Origin: JBNPEO01 sp050490315
GTDB lineage: Bacteria > Actinomycetota > Actinomycetes > Actinomycetales > Micrococcaceae
Assembly (NCBI RefSeq): GCF_050490315.1
Contig: NZ_JBNPEO010000004.1
Span: 62,001-126,000, forward strand
Reading direction: 5' to 3'
DNA: 64,000 nt
The notes under the pieces were generated by a model. That model made no database searches. It was not told where the DNA came from and was given only the letters and a program-made list of their open reading frames with translations. Below, piece after piece: positions 50,288 to 59,040 of the stretch. Numbering within the stretch: position 1 is the first letter of the stretch; each line of letters begins with the position of its first letter. Position numbers and translations under genes: made by a program.

Positions 50288-51046
50288 ATGAGCAAAACGA
50301 TTTCCGTGGCCCTGCTTGGTGCCTCAGGACGAATGGGTGCTGAGGCCGTTAAGGCCATCGAAGCAGCACCGGATCTGAACTTAGTTGCAAGCTTGGGGCG
50401 CAACGATTCGCTGGAGTCTATTCTGGCCAGCGGCGCCACCCACGTGGTGGACCTTACCGTCCCGGAAAGCACTGAAGCTAACGTTCGCTTCGCTGTGGAG
50501 CACGGGCTCCACGCGGTGGTTGGCACCACGGGATGGGACGCCAAGCGCTGCGATGCCCTGCGTGAATTACTGGCAGAACACCCAGAGACCGGTGTGCTCA
50601 TCGCCCCGAACTTTGCTCTTGGATCGGTGTTGGCTTCAGCATTTGCAGCCAAAGCCGCGCAATACTTCGAATCAGTTGAAGTGATTGAACTACATCACCC
50701 CAACAAGGTAGACGCACCTTCTGGCACAGCCGTGCGCACCGCTCAGTTGGTGGCTGCAGCGCGTGCCGAGGCGGGGGTGGCCAAGAGCCCCGATGCCACA
50801 ACCAGTGACCCTGACGGCGCACGTGGGGCCGAAGTGGATGGTATTCGGGTCCACAGTGTTCGCTTGCGCGGACTCGTGGCCCACCAAGAGGTTCTTTTAG
50901 GTTCAGCCGGAGAACAACTGACCATTCGTCACGATTCCTTTGACCGTGCCTCATTTATGCCAGGCGTCCTGCTGGGGCTTCGTGAAGTCGCAGCTCACCC
51001 CGGTCTAACCGTGGGCCTAGATGGCTACTTGGATCTGGGCCTCTGA
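50288..51046 (+). CDS. dapB: 4-hydroxy-tetrahydrodipicolinate reductase
   Basis: 252 residues. Dinucleotide-binding VALLGASGRMGAEAVKAIE, the domain boundary VVGTTGWDAKRCD, and the catalytic HHPNKVDAPSGTAVRTAQL. It is the reductase of the lysine/diaminopimelate pathway, needed for peptidoglycan. The ATG at 50288 is placed by the leaderless box 7 nt upstream; the frame is open upstream as a shadow. Confidence 0.95.
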   Translation: MSKTISVALLGASGRMGAEAVKAIEAAPDLNLVASLGRNDSLESILASGATHVVDLTVPESTEANVRFAVEHGLHAVVGTTGWDAKRCDALRELLAEHPETGVLIAPNFALGSVLASAFAAKAAQYFESVEVIELHHPNKVDAPSGTAVRTAQLVAAARAEAGVAKSPDATTSDPDGARGAEVDGIRVHSVRLRGLVAHQEVLLGSAGEQLTIRHDSFDRASFMPGVLLGLREVAAHPGLTVGLDGYLDLGL

Positions 51047-51049
51047 GGC

Positions 51050-51517
51050 GTGAGTACTATTCTGGAAACTTTTAAACGGAACCGCACCAAAATTTGGGTA
51101 GGAGCCATCACGCTCTTGCTCGCGTTCTATCTGGTGGTGACCTTCCAACGGGCTGTGCTGTTTTTGTTGGATCCTAGCTGGATCGCCAAAGCCATTGGTC
51201 TTGCGTACCTACTGTTACCCATTGTTGGCGTTTGGGCGTTGGCTCGTGAACTAATCTTCGGTGCCCGCACCGAGCAAATGGCTCGCATCCTTGAAACAGA
51301 GGGTGGGCTGCCGGTGGATAACTTGCCGCGTACCCCCGGTGGACGAATTGTGCGAGCAGCGGCAGACGCCGAATTTGCCAAATATCAGGCAGAAGCTGAA
51401 GCAGATCCAGACAACTGGCGCTCTTGGTTCCGGCTCTCGTGCGCGTACGACGCCGCAGGGGACCGTAAGCGTGCCCGTTCGGCGATGCGTGACGCCATCA
51501 AACTCTTCCGTAACTAG
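51050..51517 (+). CDS. Membrane protein with C-terminal TPR-like segment
   Basis: 155 residues. Two membrane segments (about residues 13-35 and 44-63) precede a soluble region. The end (WRSWFRLSCAYDAAGDRKRA, then RSAMRDAIKLF) looks like one tetratricopeptide-type helix pair. GTG start 3 nt after the dapB stop, so co-transcribed. Similar genes occupy the dapB-dapA gap in Micrococcaceae; function unknown. Confidence 0.78.
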   Translation: MSTILETFKRNRTKIWVGAITLLLAFYLVVTFQRAVLFLLDPSWIAKAIGLAYLLLPIVGVWALARELIFGARTEQMARILETEGGLPVDNLPRTPGGRIVRAAADAEFAKYQAEAEADPDNWRSWFRLSCAYDAAGDRKRARSAMRDAIKLFRN

Positions 51518-51633
51518 CACTACCCTCGGCAGGCTCAGAGAAGATCGGGCCGAACATCAGTAATATGACACATTCGGGCATGCTTTGACGTGGATCACGT
51601 GTGCCCCATTGCCGCATCTGAGCAGATTCAAGG

Positions 51634-51639
51634 TAACGT
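51634..51639 (+). promoter_or_regulatory. Leaderless -10 box of dapA
   Basis: TAACGT, 7 nt (TTTTTAC), ATG at 51647. Confidence 0.5.
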
Positions 51640-51646
51640 TTTTTAC

Positions 51647-52558
51647 ATGGCCGAATCTAATCTCCGCACCCACACCTTTGGAACCTTGGCGACCGCAATG
51701 GTCACCCCGTTTTCTGAGGACGGAACCGTTGATTACAAACAAGCCCAAGAGCTCGCCACCAAGCTTGTCGACGACGGCTGCGACGCCTTAGTGGTTACCG
51801 GAACTACGGGCGAGACGTCCACTCTGACGGATGAAGAAAACCTGGGTATGTTCCGGGCTGTTAAAGAAGCAGTTGGTTCTCGCGCCACCATTATTGCCGG
51901 TACAGGTACCAATGACACTGCACACTCCGTTCATTTGTCCCAAGAAGCGGCAAAGCTCGGTGTGGACGGTCTGCTCATTGTCACCCCTTACTACAACAAG
52001 CCCAGCCAAGCCGGTGTCAAAGCACACTTCGAGGCTGTGGCCTCGTCCACTGACCTTCCTGTGATGGTTTATGACATCCCGGGCCGTTCCTCCATTGCCA
52101 TCGCTCCGGAAACAATGATCGCCTTGTCCAAGCACCAGAACATCGTGGCCGTCAAGGATGCCAAGGCTGACTTTGCCGCTGCTACCCGCGTGATGGCAGA
52201 AACGGATCTGGACTTTTACTCGGGCGACGACGGACTGACCCTGCAGTGGATGGCCCTAGGCGCCGTCGGCCTTATTGGTGTCACCACGCACGTAGCCACC
52301 GCGAAGTTCCGTCAGTTGATCGATGCGATCAACGCGAACGACCTTGCCACGGCCCGTACGCTAAATTTTGAACTGGAACCCGTGGTGCGTGCCACCATGA
52401 CGCGAGTCCAGGGCGCTGTAGCCGCCAAACAGATTCTCAAGTGGCAGGGAGTCCTGCCCAACTCGGTTGTTCGATTGCCCCTCGTGGAGCCGGACGAGAC
52501 TGAGACAGCAATCATCCGCGAGGACTTGGCAAGTGCCGGTTGGGTGTTGGGCGAATAG
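51647..52558 (+). CDS. dapA: 4-hydroxy-tetrahydrodipicolinate synthase
   Basis: 303 residues. Family motifs are ALVVTGTTGETSTLTDEEN, LIVTPYYNKPSQAG, VYDIPGRSS and the Schiff-base lysine in NIVAVKDAKAD, with SGDDGLTLQWMALGAVGLIG later. It condenses pyruvate and aspartate semialdehyde. The start ATG 51647 is set by a TAACGT box 7 nt upstream and by family length. It is followed by rnj across 40 nt. Confidence 0.95.
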   Translation: MAESNLRTHTFGTLATAMVTPFSEDGTVDYKQAQELATKLVDDGCDALVVTGTTGETSTLTDEENLGMFRAVKEAVGSRATIIAGTGTNDTAHSVHLSQEAAKLGVDGLLIVTPYYNKPSQAGVKAHFEAVASSTDLPVMVYDIPGRSSIAIAPETMIALSKHQNIVAVKDAKADFAAATRVMAETDLDFYSGDDGLTLQWMALGAVGLIGVTTHVATAKFRQLIDAINANDLATARTLNFELEPVVRATMTRVQGAVAAKQILKWQGVLPNSVVRLPLVEPDETETAIIREDLASAGWVLGE

Positions 52559-52598
52559 TCCAGCAGCTGGCCAGCTACTGCCTGGAAAGTAGCCAAAT

Positions 52599-54290
52599 AT
52601 GACTCAAACTGCCCTGCCTAGTCTGACGACCCCACCCAAACTCAAAAACGGCACTCTACGAATTGTGCCGCTGGGTGGTCTCGGCGAGATCGGCCGCAAC
52701 ATGGCTGTATTCGAGATCAACTCCAAGCTCCTGATTGTTGACTGCGGTGTGCTCTTCCCCGAGGAGACACAGCCCGGTGTTGACCTGATCCTGCCGGACT
52801 TCTCCTACATCGAAGACCGCCTCGATGACGTAGTGGGTGTTGTTCTGACTCACGGTCACGAGGACCACATCGGCGCTGTTCCGTACCTTTTGCGCCTTCG
52901 CAAAGACATCCCGCTCATCGGCTCGCAGCTGACCCTGGCCCTGATTGAGGCCAAGCTTCAAGAACACCGGATCAAGCCGTACACCTTGACCGTTGAAGAA
53001 GGCCAGATTGAACAGTTCGGTCCCTTTGAATGTGAGTTTGTAGCGGTTAACCACTCCATCCCGGATGCTCTCGCTGTGTTTATCCGCACCGAGGGTGGCA
53101 CAGTGCTGCACACTGGCGACTTCAAGATGGACCAGTTGCCTCTTGATGGCCGCATCACCGATCTGCGTCACTTTGCCCGATTGGGTGAAGAAGGCGTTGA
53201 CCTGTTTATGGCTGACTCCACCAACGCTGACGTTCCTGGTTTCACCACGGCCGAACGCGAGATTGGCCCCACCCTGGATCGTCTCTTCGGCGAGGCCAAA
53301 AAGCGGATCATTGTGGCATCGTTCTCTTCACACATTCACCGTGTGCAGCAAGTCCTTGACGCTGCTGCAAAGCACAACCGCTCGGTAGCCTTTGTGGGCC
53401 GTTCCATGGTCCGCAATATGCAGATCGCCGCCAAGCTGGGCTACTTGAACGTACCCAAGGGCATCTTGGTGGACCTCAAAAACGTGGACAACCTTCCAGA
53501 CCACAAAGTGGTTCTGATGTCTACAGGTTCACAGGGTGAGCCCATGGCCGCACTCTCCCGTATGGCATCCGGTGAGCACCGCGTGAACGTTGGCGAGGGG
53601 GACACTGTCATCCTGGCCTCAAGCCTGATCCCGGGTAACGAGAACGCCGTCTACCGTGTTATCAACAGCCTGCTCAAGCTTGGTGCTGACGTTATTCACA
53701 AGGGCAACGCTAAGGTTCACGTCTCCGGCCACGCCGCCGCAGGAGAGCTCCTCTACTGCTACAACATCCTTGAACCGCTCAACGCTATGCCGGTCCACGG
53801 TGAAACCCGCCACCTGATTGCCAACGGCAAGATCGCCGAAGTGTCTGGTGTTCCTGCCGAGAGCGTGATCCTCGGCGACAACGGAACCGTTGTAGACCTT
53901 CGAGATCACGAGGCCAACATTGTTGGTCAGGTTGAAGTCGGGTTTGTCTACGTGGATGGATCCAGCGTTGGCGAAATCACTGATGCAGACCTCAAAGATC
54001 GTGTCATCCTCGGTGATGAAGGCTTCATTTCGGTGATCACGGTCATCAACCGGACCACCGGCCAAATCTTGTCCGGTCCGGAGATCCACGCCCGTGGTGT
54101 GGCAGAGGATGATTCGGTCTTTGACGAGATCATCCCCAAGATCAACCAGGCTCTGCAGGAGGCAGTACTCGCGCACAACGATCACACTGCGCACCAATTG
54201 CAGCAGGTTGTTCGCCGCGTTATTGGCACCTGGGTAAACCGCCGTTTGCGCCGCCGTCCGATGATCATCCCGGTGGTTCTCGAAGCATAA
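52599..54290 (+). CDS. rnj: Ribonuclease J
   Basis: 563 residues, metallo-beta-lactamase/beta-CASP fold. The zinc-binding HGHEDHIGA, then HTGDFKMDQLP and the beta-CASP part with SFSSHIHRVQQVLDAA and STGSQGEPMAAL; VHVSGHAAAGE is motif C. The C-terminal domain follows. It is both an endo- and 5'-exonuclease in mRNA decay and rRNA processing. Located after dapA as in M. tuberculosis Rv2752c. Confidence 0.95.
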   Translation: MTQTALPSLTTPPKLKNGTLRIVPLGGLGEIGRNMAVFEINSKLLIVDCGVLFPEETQPGVDLILPDFSYIEDRLDDVVGVVLTHGHEDHIGAVPYLLRLRKDIPLIGSQLTLALIEAKLQEHRIKPYTLTVEEGQIEQFGPFECEFVAVNHSIPDALAVFIRTEGGTVLHTGDFKMDQLPLDGRITDLRHFARLGEEGVDLFMADSTNADVPGFTTAEREIGPTLDRLFGEAKKRIIVASFSSHIHRVQQVLDAAAKHNRSVAFVGRSMVRNMQIAAKLGYLNVPKGILVDLKNVDNLPDHKVVLMSTGSQGEPMAALSRMASGEHRVNVGEGDTVILASSLIPGNENAVYRVINSLLKLGADVIHKGNAKVHVSGHAAAGELLYCYNILEPLNAMPVHGETRHLIANGKIAEVSGVPAESVILGDNGTVVDLRDHEANIVGQVEVGFVYVDGSSVGEITDADLKDRVILGDEGFISVITVINRTTGQILSGPEIHARGVAEDDSVFDEIIPKINQALQEAVLAHNDHTAHQLQQVVRRVIGTWVNRRLRRRPMIIPVVLEA

Positions 54291-54344
54291 AACTACTCTG
54301 CGAGGAGTTCAGCTCTCCGCTTAGCTGTGGCAACACAGCCGCCC

Positions 54345-54378
54345 AATGGCCCTGAAATCCGCGGATTTCAGGGCCATT
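54345..54378. promoter_or_regulatory. 34-bp perfect palindrome between rnj and ftsK
   Basis: The 34 bases equal their own reverse complement (arms AATGGCCCTGAAATCC and GGATTTCAGGGCCATT around CG). As RNA it forms a 15-bp stem with a CGCG loop, followed only by a short TTTC, so it may terminate rnj transcripts. As DNA it covers the -35 region of the ftsK promoter (-10 at 54384), so it may be an operator. Confidence 0.7.
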
Positions 54379-54383
54379 TCCGG

Positions 54384-54389
54384 TAGCGT
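54384..54389 (+). promoter_or_regulatory. Leaderless -10 box of ftsK
   Basis: TAGCGT, 7 nt (GGCGAGT), ATG at 54397. Confidence 0.6.
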
Positions 54390-54396
54390 GGCGAGT

Positions 54397-57246
54397 ATGG
54401 CGACTCGTACTTCCTCCGCGCCAAAGGGAAATCCACGCGGCAAAACCAGCACCACCCCAGCTCGGAGCCGCTCCGGCGCCGGGGCTAAAAGCGGTGCCCC
54501 CACGGCTCGCACGCGCCAAGTGGCCGTCGTCGAACCTCAATCAAATGCACTGGTCAGAGGCATAACCGGCGCGTGGCGGGGCCTTGGCCACGTCATTGGT
54601 GCCGGTGTGCGCAGGATTGGGCATGACGTTAGCGGGATTGAACCGAGTGAACGCCGCGATGGTGCAGCCCTCTTCAACCTCGTGCTAGCTGTTTTTATCG
54701 CCACCTTTGCATGGTGGGGCTTCACCGGATGGTTTGCCGAGGCAGTTGGAAATATTGTTGAGGGCACCTTCGGCTGGATGTCACTTGTGTTGCCCTTGAT
54801 ACTCCTAGTCTGCGCTTTCCGGTTGTTCCGCAAGCCACAGGACGGCCGAGGGAACAACCGCATCGGCATCGGTTTTTTGGTCATGACCGTTTCGGGGACC
54901 GGAATAGCCCACATGATCGGTGGCCAACCATCTGTTGCCGATGGCTTTGCAGGATTGCGCCAAGCCGGAGGTATCCTCGGGTTCTTGGCGGCCTCGCCCT
55001 TTGCCGCGATCCATAGCGTTGTGCCGTATGTGATCTTCATTGCGCTGGCATTTACCTCGTTGCTGATTGTGACGGCTACTCCTTTTGGAGCCATTCCACG
55101 CCGTATCCGTGAGGGCTACGAGCACCTGATGGGCTTGGACTTGGAGGAGCCCAACCCGGATGAACACGATCGTAGTTACCTCGAAGAGCACAGCAATCGC
55201 GGATCCAAGGTCAAAGCTCCGCGCAAAAAGATGCGCCTCTTTGGCAGGGACCAGGACATTGACCCAGCTTTGGATGGCTACGTGGGTGATGAGGCCTTCG
55301 AGCGTGCCGTTATCGAGGAGGCTGAAGCAGCGGAAGCTGCGAAAGAGCCTCAGGTTGCGCCCGGTGTTCGCCGTCCTACCCAGGCGGAGATCGCCGTGGA
55401 GAAGATCAAAGCGGCCCAAGGGTTGGGCAAGGTCAGTTCAGCACCGGCACCTGTTGACCCGGACGCCACTGCAGCAATTCCCATTGTTCCTGGCGCAGTA
55501 CCGGTGGTTCCCTCCACACCGGTGGCACCAGTGCCACCTACTCCCATTCCGCAACGCACCGAGCAACTTTCCTTGGCTGGGGACGTGACGTACACCCTGC
55601 CTGACTCAGAAATTTTGGTGCCGGGAAGTGCCCCGAAGGAACGCACCGAAGCCAACGACGCTGTTGTGGCTGCTCTCACGGACACTCTTGAGCAGTTCAA
55701 CGTAGACGCCAAGGTCACCGGATTTAGCCGTGGACCAACCGTGACTCGCTACGAAATTGAGCTGGCCCCGGGCACCAAGGTGGAGCGTGTGACGGCGCTG
55801 TCCAAGAACATCTCCTATGCCGTTGCCTCAAGTGATGTTCGTATCTTGAGCCCCATCCCCGGCAAATCAGCCATTGGTATCGAGATTCCGAACACGGACC
55901 GTGAAACGGTGTCCCTGGGTGACGTGCTGCGAAGCCACAACGCGCGCCGAACTGATCACCCCATGGTGATGGGTGTGGGTAAAGACGTTGAGGGTGGTTT
56001 TGTTGTAGCCAACCTTGCCAAGATGCCGCACTTGCTGGTGGCTGGTGCTACTGGTGCAGGTAAGTCGTCCTTTGTGAATTCGATGATCACCTCGTTGCTG
56101 ATGCGCGCCACACCGGACGAAGTCCGAATGGTCATGGTGGACCCCAAGCGAGTGGAACTGACAGCCTATGAAGGTGTTCCGCACCTGATCACGCCGATCA
56201 TTACCAACCCCAAAAAGGCCGCCGAAGCACTCCAGTGGGTTGTGCGCGAAATGGACGCCCGGTACGACGACCTCGCCAACTACGGCTTCAAACACATTGA
56301 TGACTTTAATAAGGCAGTGCGCGCAGGGAAGGTTCACCCGCCGGTGGACTCCAAACGTGTCATCCGCCCGTACCCTTACTTGCTCGTGATTGTGGATGAG
56401 CTTGCGGACTTGATGATGGTTGCGCCGCGCGACGTTGAAGATTCGATTGTTCGTATCACCCAGCTGGCGCGTGCTGCAGGTATTCACCTAGTTTTGGCTA
56501 CTCAGCGCCCGTCGGTGGACGTAGTAACGGGTCTGATTAAAGCCAACGTTCCCTCCCGTATGGCTTTCGCAACCTCATCCGTCACAGACTCCCGAGTGGT
56601 CTTGGACCAGCCGGGTGCTGAGAAACTCATCGGTCAAGGTGATGCCCTGTTCTTGCCTATGGGCGCGTCCAAAGCTATGCGTGTTCAAGGCGCGTGGGTT
56701 ACGGAATCGGAAATCCACCAGGTGGTTGAGCACGTTAAGGGTCAGCTGAAGGTTAGCTACCGTGAAGACGTTGCCGTCGAGACGCAAAAGAAACAGATCG
56801 ACGACGACATCGGAGACGATCTGGACGTGCTCCTCCAAGCCACTGAGCTTGTGGTCACCACCCAGTTTGGTTCCACCTCGATGCTGCAACGCAAGCTCCG
56901 TGTTGGTTTTGCCAAGGCCGGACGTCTGATGGACCTGCTGGAGTCTAGGGGAGTGGTTGGTCCTTCTGAAGGTTCCAAGGCCCGGGACGTGCTTGTTAAG
57001 CCCGATGATCTGGCGGCTGTGATGGCCGCGATGCGAGGAGATGATGCTCCGGCAGCTGCTGCGGCACCTGACGCAACCACCGCCGCGCTGCAAGACAACG
57101 CCAACGCCAACCACCAAACCGGTGGCTACGGTGAGGACCTTGTGGCTCAGGATCTGGAAGCTCGCGCACAAAGCGTTCAATATTACGACGGCGCCGACGA
57201 CGATGATGAGTCCGGCGAAGACGCTTGGTCACTCACCGGCCGCTAA
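54397..57246 (+). CDS. ftsK: DNA translocase FtsK
   Basis: 949 residues. A basic Ser/Arg/Pro-rich N-terminus is followed by four membrane segments (about residues 85-235), then a Pro/Ala/Glu linker. The motor domain carries Walker A in LLVAGATGAGKSSFVNSM and Walker B in PYLLVIVDELADLMM. The C-terminal winged-helix gamma domain (STSMLQRKLRVGFAKAGRLM) follows. It pumps DNA and coordinates dimer resolution with division. I place the start at ATG 54397, which has a leaderless box; an in-frame ATG at 54346 lies inside the palindrome and is unlikely. Confidence 0.95.
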   Translation: MATRTSSAPKGNPRGKTSTTPARSRSGAGAKSGAPTARTRQVAVVEPQSNALVRGITGAWRGLGHVIGAGVRRIGHDVSGIEPSERRDGAALFNLVLAVFIATFAWWGFTGWFAEAVGNIVEGTFGWMSLVLPLILLVCAFRLFRKPQDGRGNNRIGIGFLVMTVSGTGIAHMIGGQPSVADGFAGLRQAGGILGFLAASPFAAIHSVVPYVIFIALAFTSLLIVTATPFGAIPRRIREGYEHLMGLDLEEPNPDEHDRSYLEEHSNRGSKVKAPRKKMRLFGRDQDIDPALDGYVGDEAFERAVIEEAEAAEAAKEPQVAPGVRRPTQAEIAVEKIKAAQGLGKVSSAPAPVDPDATAAIPIVPGAVPVVPSTPVAPVPPTPIPQRTEQLSLAGDVTYTLPDSEILVPGSAPKERTEANDAVVAALTDTLEQFNVDAKVTGFSRGPTVTRYEIELAPGTKVERVTALSKNISYAVASSDVRILSPIPGKSAIGIEIPNTDRETVSLGDVLRSHNARRTDHPMVMGVGKDVEGGFVVANLAKMPHLLVAGATGAGKSSFVNSMITSLLMRATPDEVRMVMVDPKRVELTAYEGVPHLITPIITNPKKAAEALQWVVREMDARYDDLANYGFKHIDDFNKAVRAGKVHPPVDSKRVIRPYPYLLVIVDELADLMMVAPRDVEDSIVRITQLARAAGIHLVLATQRPSVDVVTGLIKANVPSRMAFATSSVTDSRVVLDQPGAEKLIGQGDALFLPMGASKAMRVQGAWVTESEIHQVVEHVKGQLKVSYREDVAVETQKKQIDDDIGDDLDVLLQATELVVTTQFGSTSMLQRKLRVGFAKAGRLMDLLESRGVVGPSEGSKARDVLVKPDDLAAVMAAMRGDDAPAAAAAPDATTAALQDNANANHQTGGYGEDLVAQDLEARAQSVQYYDGADDDDESGEDAWSLTGR

Positions 57247-57275
57247 TCGGTCAGTTCCAGCCCAACAAGCAAAGG

Positions 57276-57281
57276 TAGCCT
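57276..57281 (+). promoter_or_regulatory. Leaderless -10 box of pgsA
   Basis: TAGCCT, 6 nt (TGAGAC), GTG at 57288. Confidence 0.55.
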
Positions 57282-57287
57282 TGAGAC

Positions 57288-57929
57288 GTGAGCACTAGCG
57301 AGACTTCCCCCGCAAAGATCTGGAACCTGCCGAATATTTTGACCATGCTGCGCATTGCACTGGTGCCATTTTTTGTGTGGTTCCTACTTGCCGATGCGCC
57401 GGGCGGGTCACCCATGCACGGCGGATGGCGTTGGGCGGCTGTTGTGGCGTTTGCGGTGGCCATCTACACCGATAAGTTGGACGGCGATATTGCCCGAAGT
57501 CGTGGGCTTGTGACCGACTTCGGTAAAATCGCAGATCCCATTGCGGACAAACTGCTCATTGGCTCAGCGCTGGTAGTGCTCTCGATCCTGGCTGAACTAC
57601 CCTGGTGGGTCACGATCGTTATTTTGGTCCGGGAGTGGGGCATTACGGGCTTGCGCTTTTTTGTGATCCGCTACGGTGTTATCCCAGCTTCCCGCGGTGG
57701 CAAGCTTAAAACGGTTGTCCAAACCATCGCCATTTTCTTGTACATCATGCCCTTGGGCTCGATCGCATCGTGGCTCGGTGTTGTGGCGTTTATCGTGATG
57801 CTGGTGGCAGTACTGATCACCGTGTGGACTGGTGTGGAGTACGTGGTGGCAGCAATGCGTTTACGCGCTGCCGGAAAGGCAGCCGCAGCCGCCGGCCCTG
57901 CTCCTCAAACGAAGGACGGCGAAGCGTGA
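57288..57929 (+). CDS. pgsA: CDP-diacylglycerol-glycerol-3-phosphate 3-phosphatidyltransferase
   Basis: 213 residues, five or six membrane segments. The CDP-alcohol phosphotransferase motif DG-x2-AR-x8-G-x3-D-x3-D is exact, from LDGDIAR to DPIADK. It makes phosphatidylglycerol phosphate. It has a leaderless GTG start and overlaps cinA by 4 nt, forming a pgsA-cinA-clgR group conserved in Actinobacteria. Confidence 0.93.
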   Translation: MSTSETSPAKIWNLPNILTMLRIALVPFFVWFLLADAPGGSPMHGGWRWAAVVAFAVAIYTDKLDGDIARSRGLVTDFGKIADPIADKLLIGSALVVLSILAELPWWVTIVILVREWGITGLRFFVIRYGVIPASRGGKLKTVVQTIAIFLYIMPLGSIASWLGVVAFIVMLVAVLITVWTGVEYVVAAMRLRAAGKAAAAAGPAPQTKDGEA

Positions 57930-58426
57930 GTTTGAGCGCCGTAGATCAACTAGCCGCCGACGTCGTTCTTTCTGCGGTGCGTCAAAATCTGACCATCGCC
58001 ACGGCGGAATCCCTCACGGCCGGCCAAGTCGCAGCGACCCTTGCCAATATTTCTGGTGCATCAGCGGCCTTTCGCGGAGGTGTGGTCGCCTACCACAACG
58101 ACGTCAAGGCGAAGATCCTCGGAGTTGATTCAGAGTTACTGGCTACCGCGGGCTCCGTGGATCCGAACGTAGCGCTGGCTATGGCAGCTGGCGCCCGTGA
58201 GGCGTGCGGGGCAGATCTAGCGGTCAGCACTACAGGCGTTGCGGGGCCGGATCCACACGATGGCAAAAGTGTGGGGACAGTTTTTATAGCGGTGGCCTCG
58301 GCAACCAGCGCGGAAGTATTCGAGTACATGTTCGACGGCGACCGGGGCCAGATTCGTGCGGAAAGCACAGAGGCAGCGCTTCGGCGTCTTGTTCAGGCGC
58401 TGGATGGGGCACTAGATAACGCCTGA
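57926..58426 (+). CDS. cinA: CinA C-terminal domain protein (nicotinamide-nucleotide amidohydrolase)
   Basis: 166 residues, a single CinA C-terminal (PncC) domain: TIATAESLTAGQVAATLANI, SAAFRGGVVAYHNDVKAKIL and VSTTGVAGPDPHDGKSVGTV. It deamidates nicotinamide mononucleotide and so recycles NAD. It lacks the N-terminal domain of full CinA, as in other Actinobacteria. GTG start overlaps the pgsA stop. Confidence 0.92.
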   Translation: MSLSAVDQLAADVVLSAVRQNLTIATAESLTAGQVAATLANISGASAAFRGGVVAYHNDVKAKILGVDSELLATAGSVDPNVALAMAAGAREACGADLAVSTTGVAGPDPHDGKSVGTVFIAVASATSAEVFEYMFDGDRGQIRAESTEAALRRLVQALDGALDNA

Positions 58427-58483
58427 AACCGAGGGTAGAGTCTTTGGGAACAAATCTTGCACGCCGTTAGTTGTTACATTGTG

Positions 58484-58505
58484 TCGCTTCTAAGAACCGA
58501 AGCGA
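58484..58505. promoter_or_regulatory. Inverted repeat upstream of clgR
   Basis: TCGCTTC (58484-58490) and GAAGCGA (58499-58505) are exact inverse complements around an 8-bp centre. ClgR-type regulators are autoregulated in other Actinobacteria and bind GCG-containing dyads, so this is a candidate site. Confidence 0.4.
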
Positions 58506-58667
58506 TCTAGGATGAAACCAAGAAGTCGTACCGCAAACGAGCGGACGATGTGTCAGAGGAGCAAGACGATACAGATGGTAAAGCAGCCCGTATCCGTAAA
58601 CGGCGTGGTGCGCTGGAAGGATGTGGGTTTGGCTCAGCAGACTAAAAGCGAGCAGAAGGAGCGCAAG

Positions 58668-59015
58668 ATGGTAGTGCTACGTCACGAGATCGGTGATGTT
58701 CTCCGGGATGTCCGCCAACGTCAGGGCCGTACCCTCCGCGAAGTCTCCCACAGTGCCCGCGTGTCCTTGGGGTATTTGAGTGAGGTAGAACGCGGCCAAA
58801 AGGAAGCATCCTCGGAATTGTTGTCCTCAATCTGCACCGCACTGGATGTTCCCTTGTCCACGATGCTGCGTGAAGTGAGTGACCGTGTTGCGGTGGCCGA
58901 AGGCGTAGCTGTCCCGGACACCGTTCCTCAGGAATTCGCACGCCGCTACGGCCATGACCTCAACGCTGAACTGCGTGAGGAACTGGATAAGAACCTGGTG
59001 ACGTCCGTCCGCTAA
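58668..59015 (+). CDS. clgR: XRE-type transcriptional activator ClgR
   Basis: 115 residues. One Cro/C1-type helix-turn-helix (TLREVSHSARVSLGYLSEVE, then RGQKEASSELL) is followed by a short C-terminal tail. ClgR activates clpP/clpC protease genes and is itself unstable in mycobacteria, corynebacteria and Streptomyces. I chose ATG 58668, with AAGGAG 6 nt upstream and a product equal in length to Rv2745c. The frame is open and protein-like upstream (ATG 58575: MVKQPVSVNGVVRWKDVG...), so a longer form is possible. Convergent with a MarR gene. Confidence 0.88.
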   Translation: MVVLRHEIGDVLRDVRQRQGRTLREVSHSARVSLGYLSEVERGQKEASSELLSSICTALDVPLSTMLREVSDRVAVAEGVAVPDTVPQEFARRYGHDLNAELREELDKNLVTSVR

Positions 59016-59020
59016 CAGTT

Positions 59021-59040
59021 CCGGGACTTATTCGTCCCGG
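59021..59040. terminator. Hairpin at the clgR/marR convergence
   Basis: CCGGGAC and GTCCCGG form a 7-bp stem with a 6-nt loop directly after clgR and running into the marR 3' end. No T-run follows on either strand, so termination is only possible, not clear. Confidence 0.35.

Noticed and set aside
54346..54396. ftsK starting at ATG 54346
   Set aside because: This ATG lies in a 34-bp perfect palindrome; the 17 added residues are coded by the palindrome, and ATG 54397 has a correctly spaced -10 box.
53619..56487. Antisense frames over rnj and ftsK (about 190-205 codons each)
   Set aside because: Shadows of the GC-skewed third positions; composition and lack of ribosome sites speak against coding.
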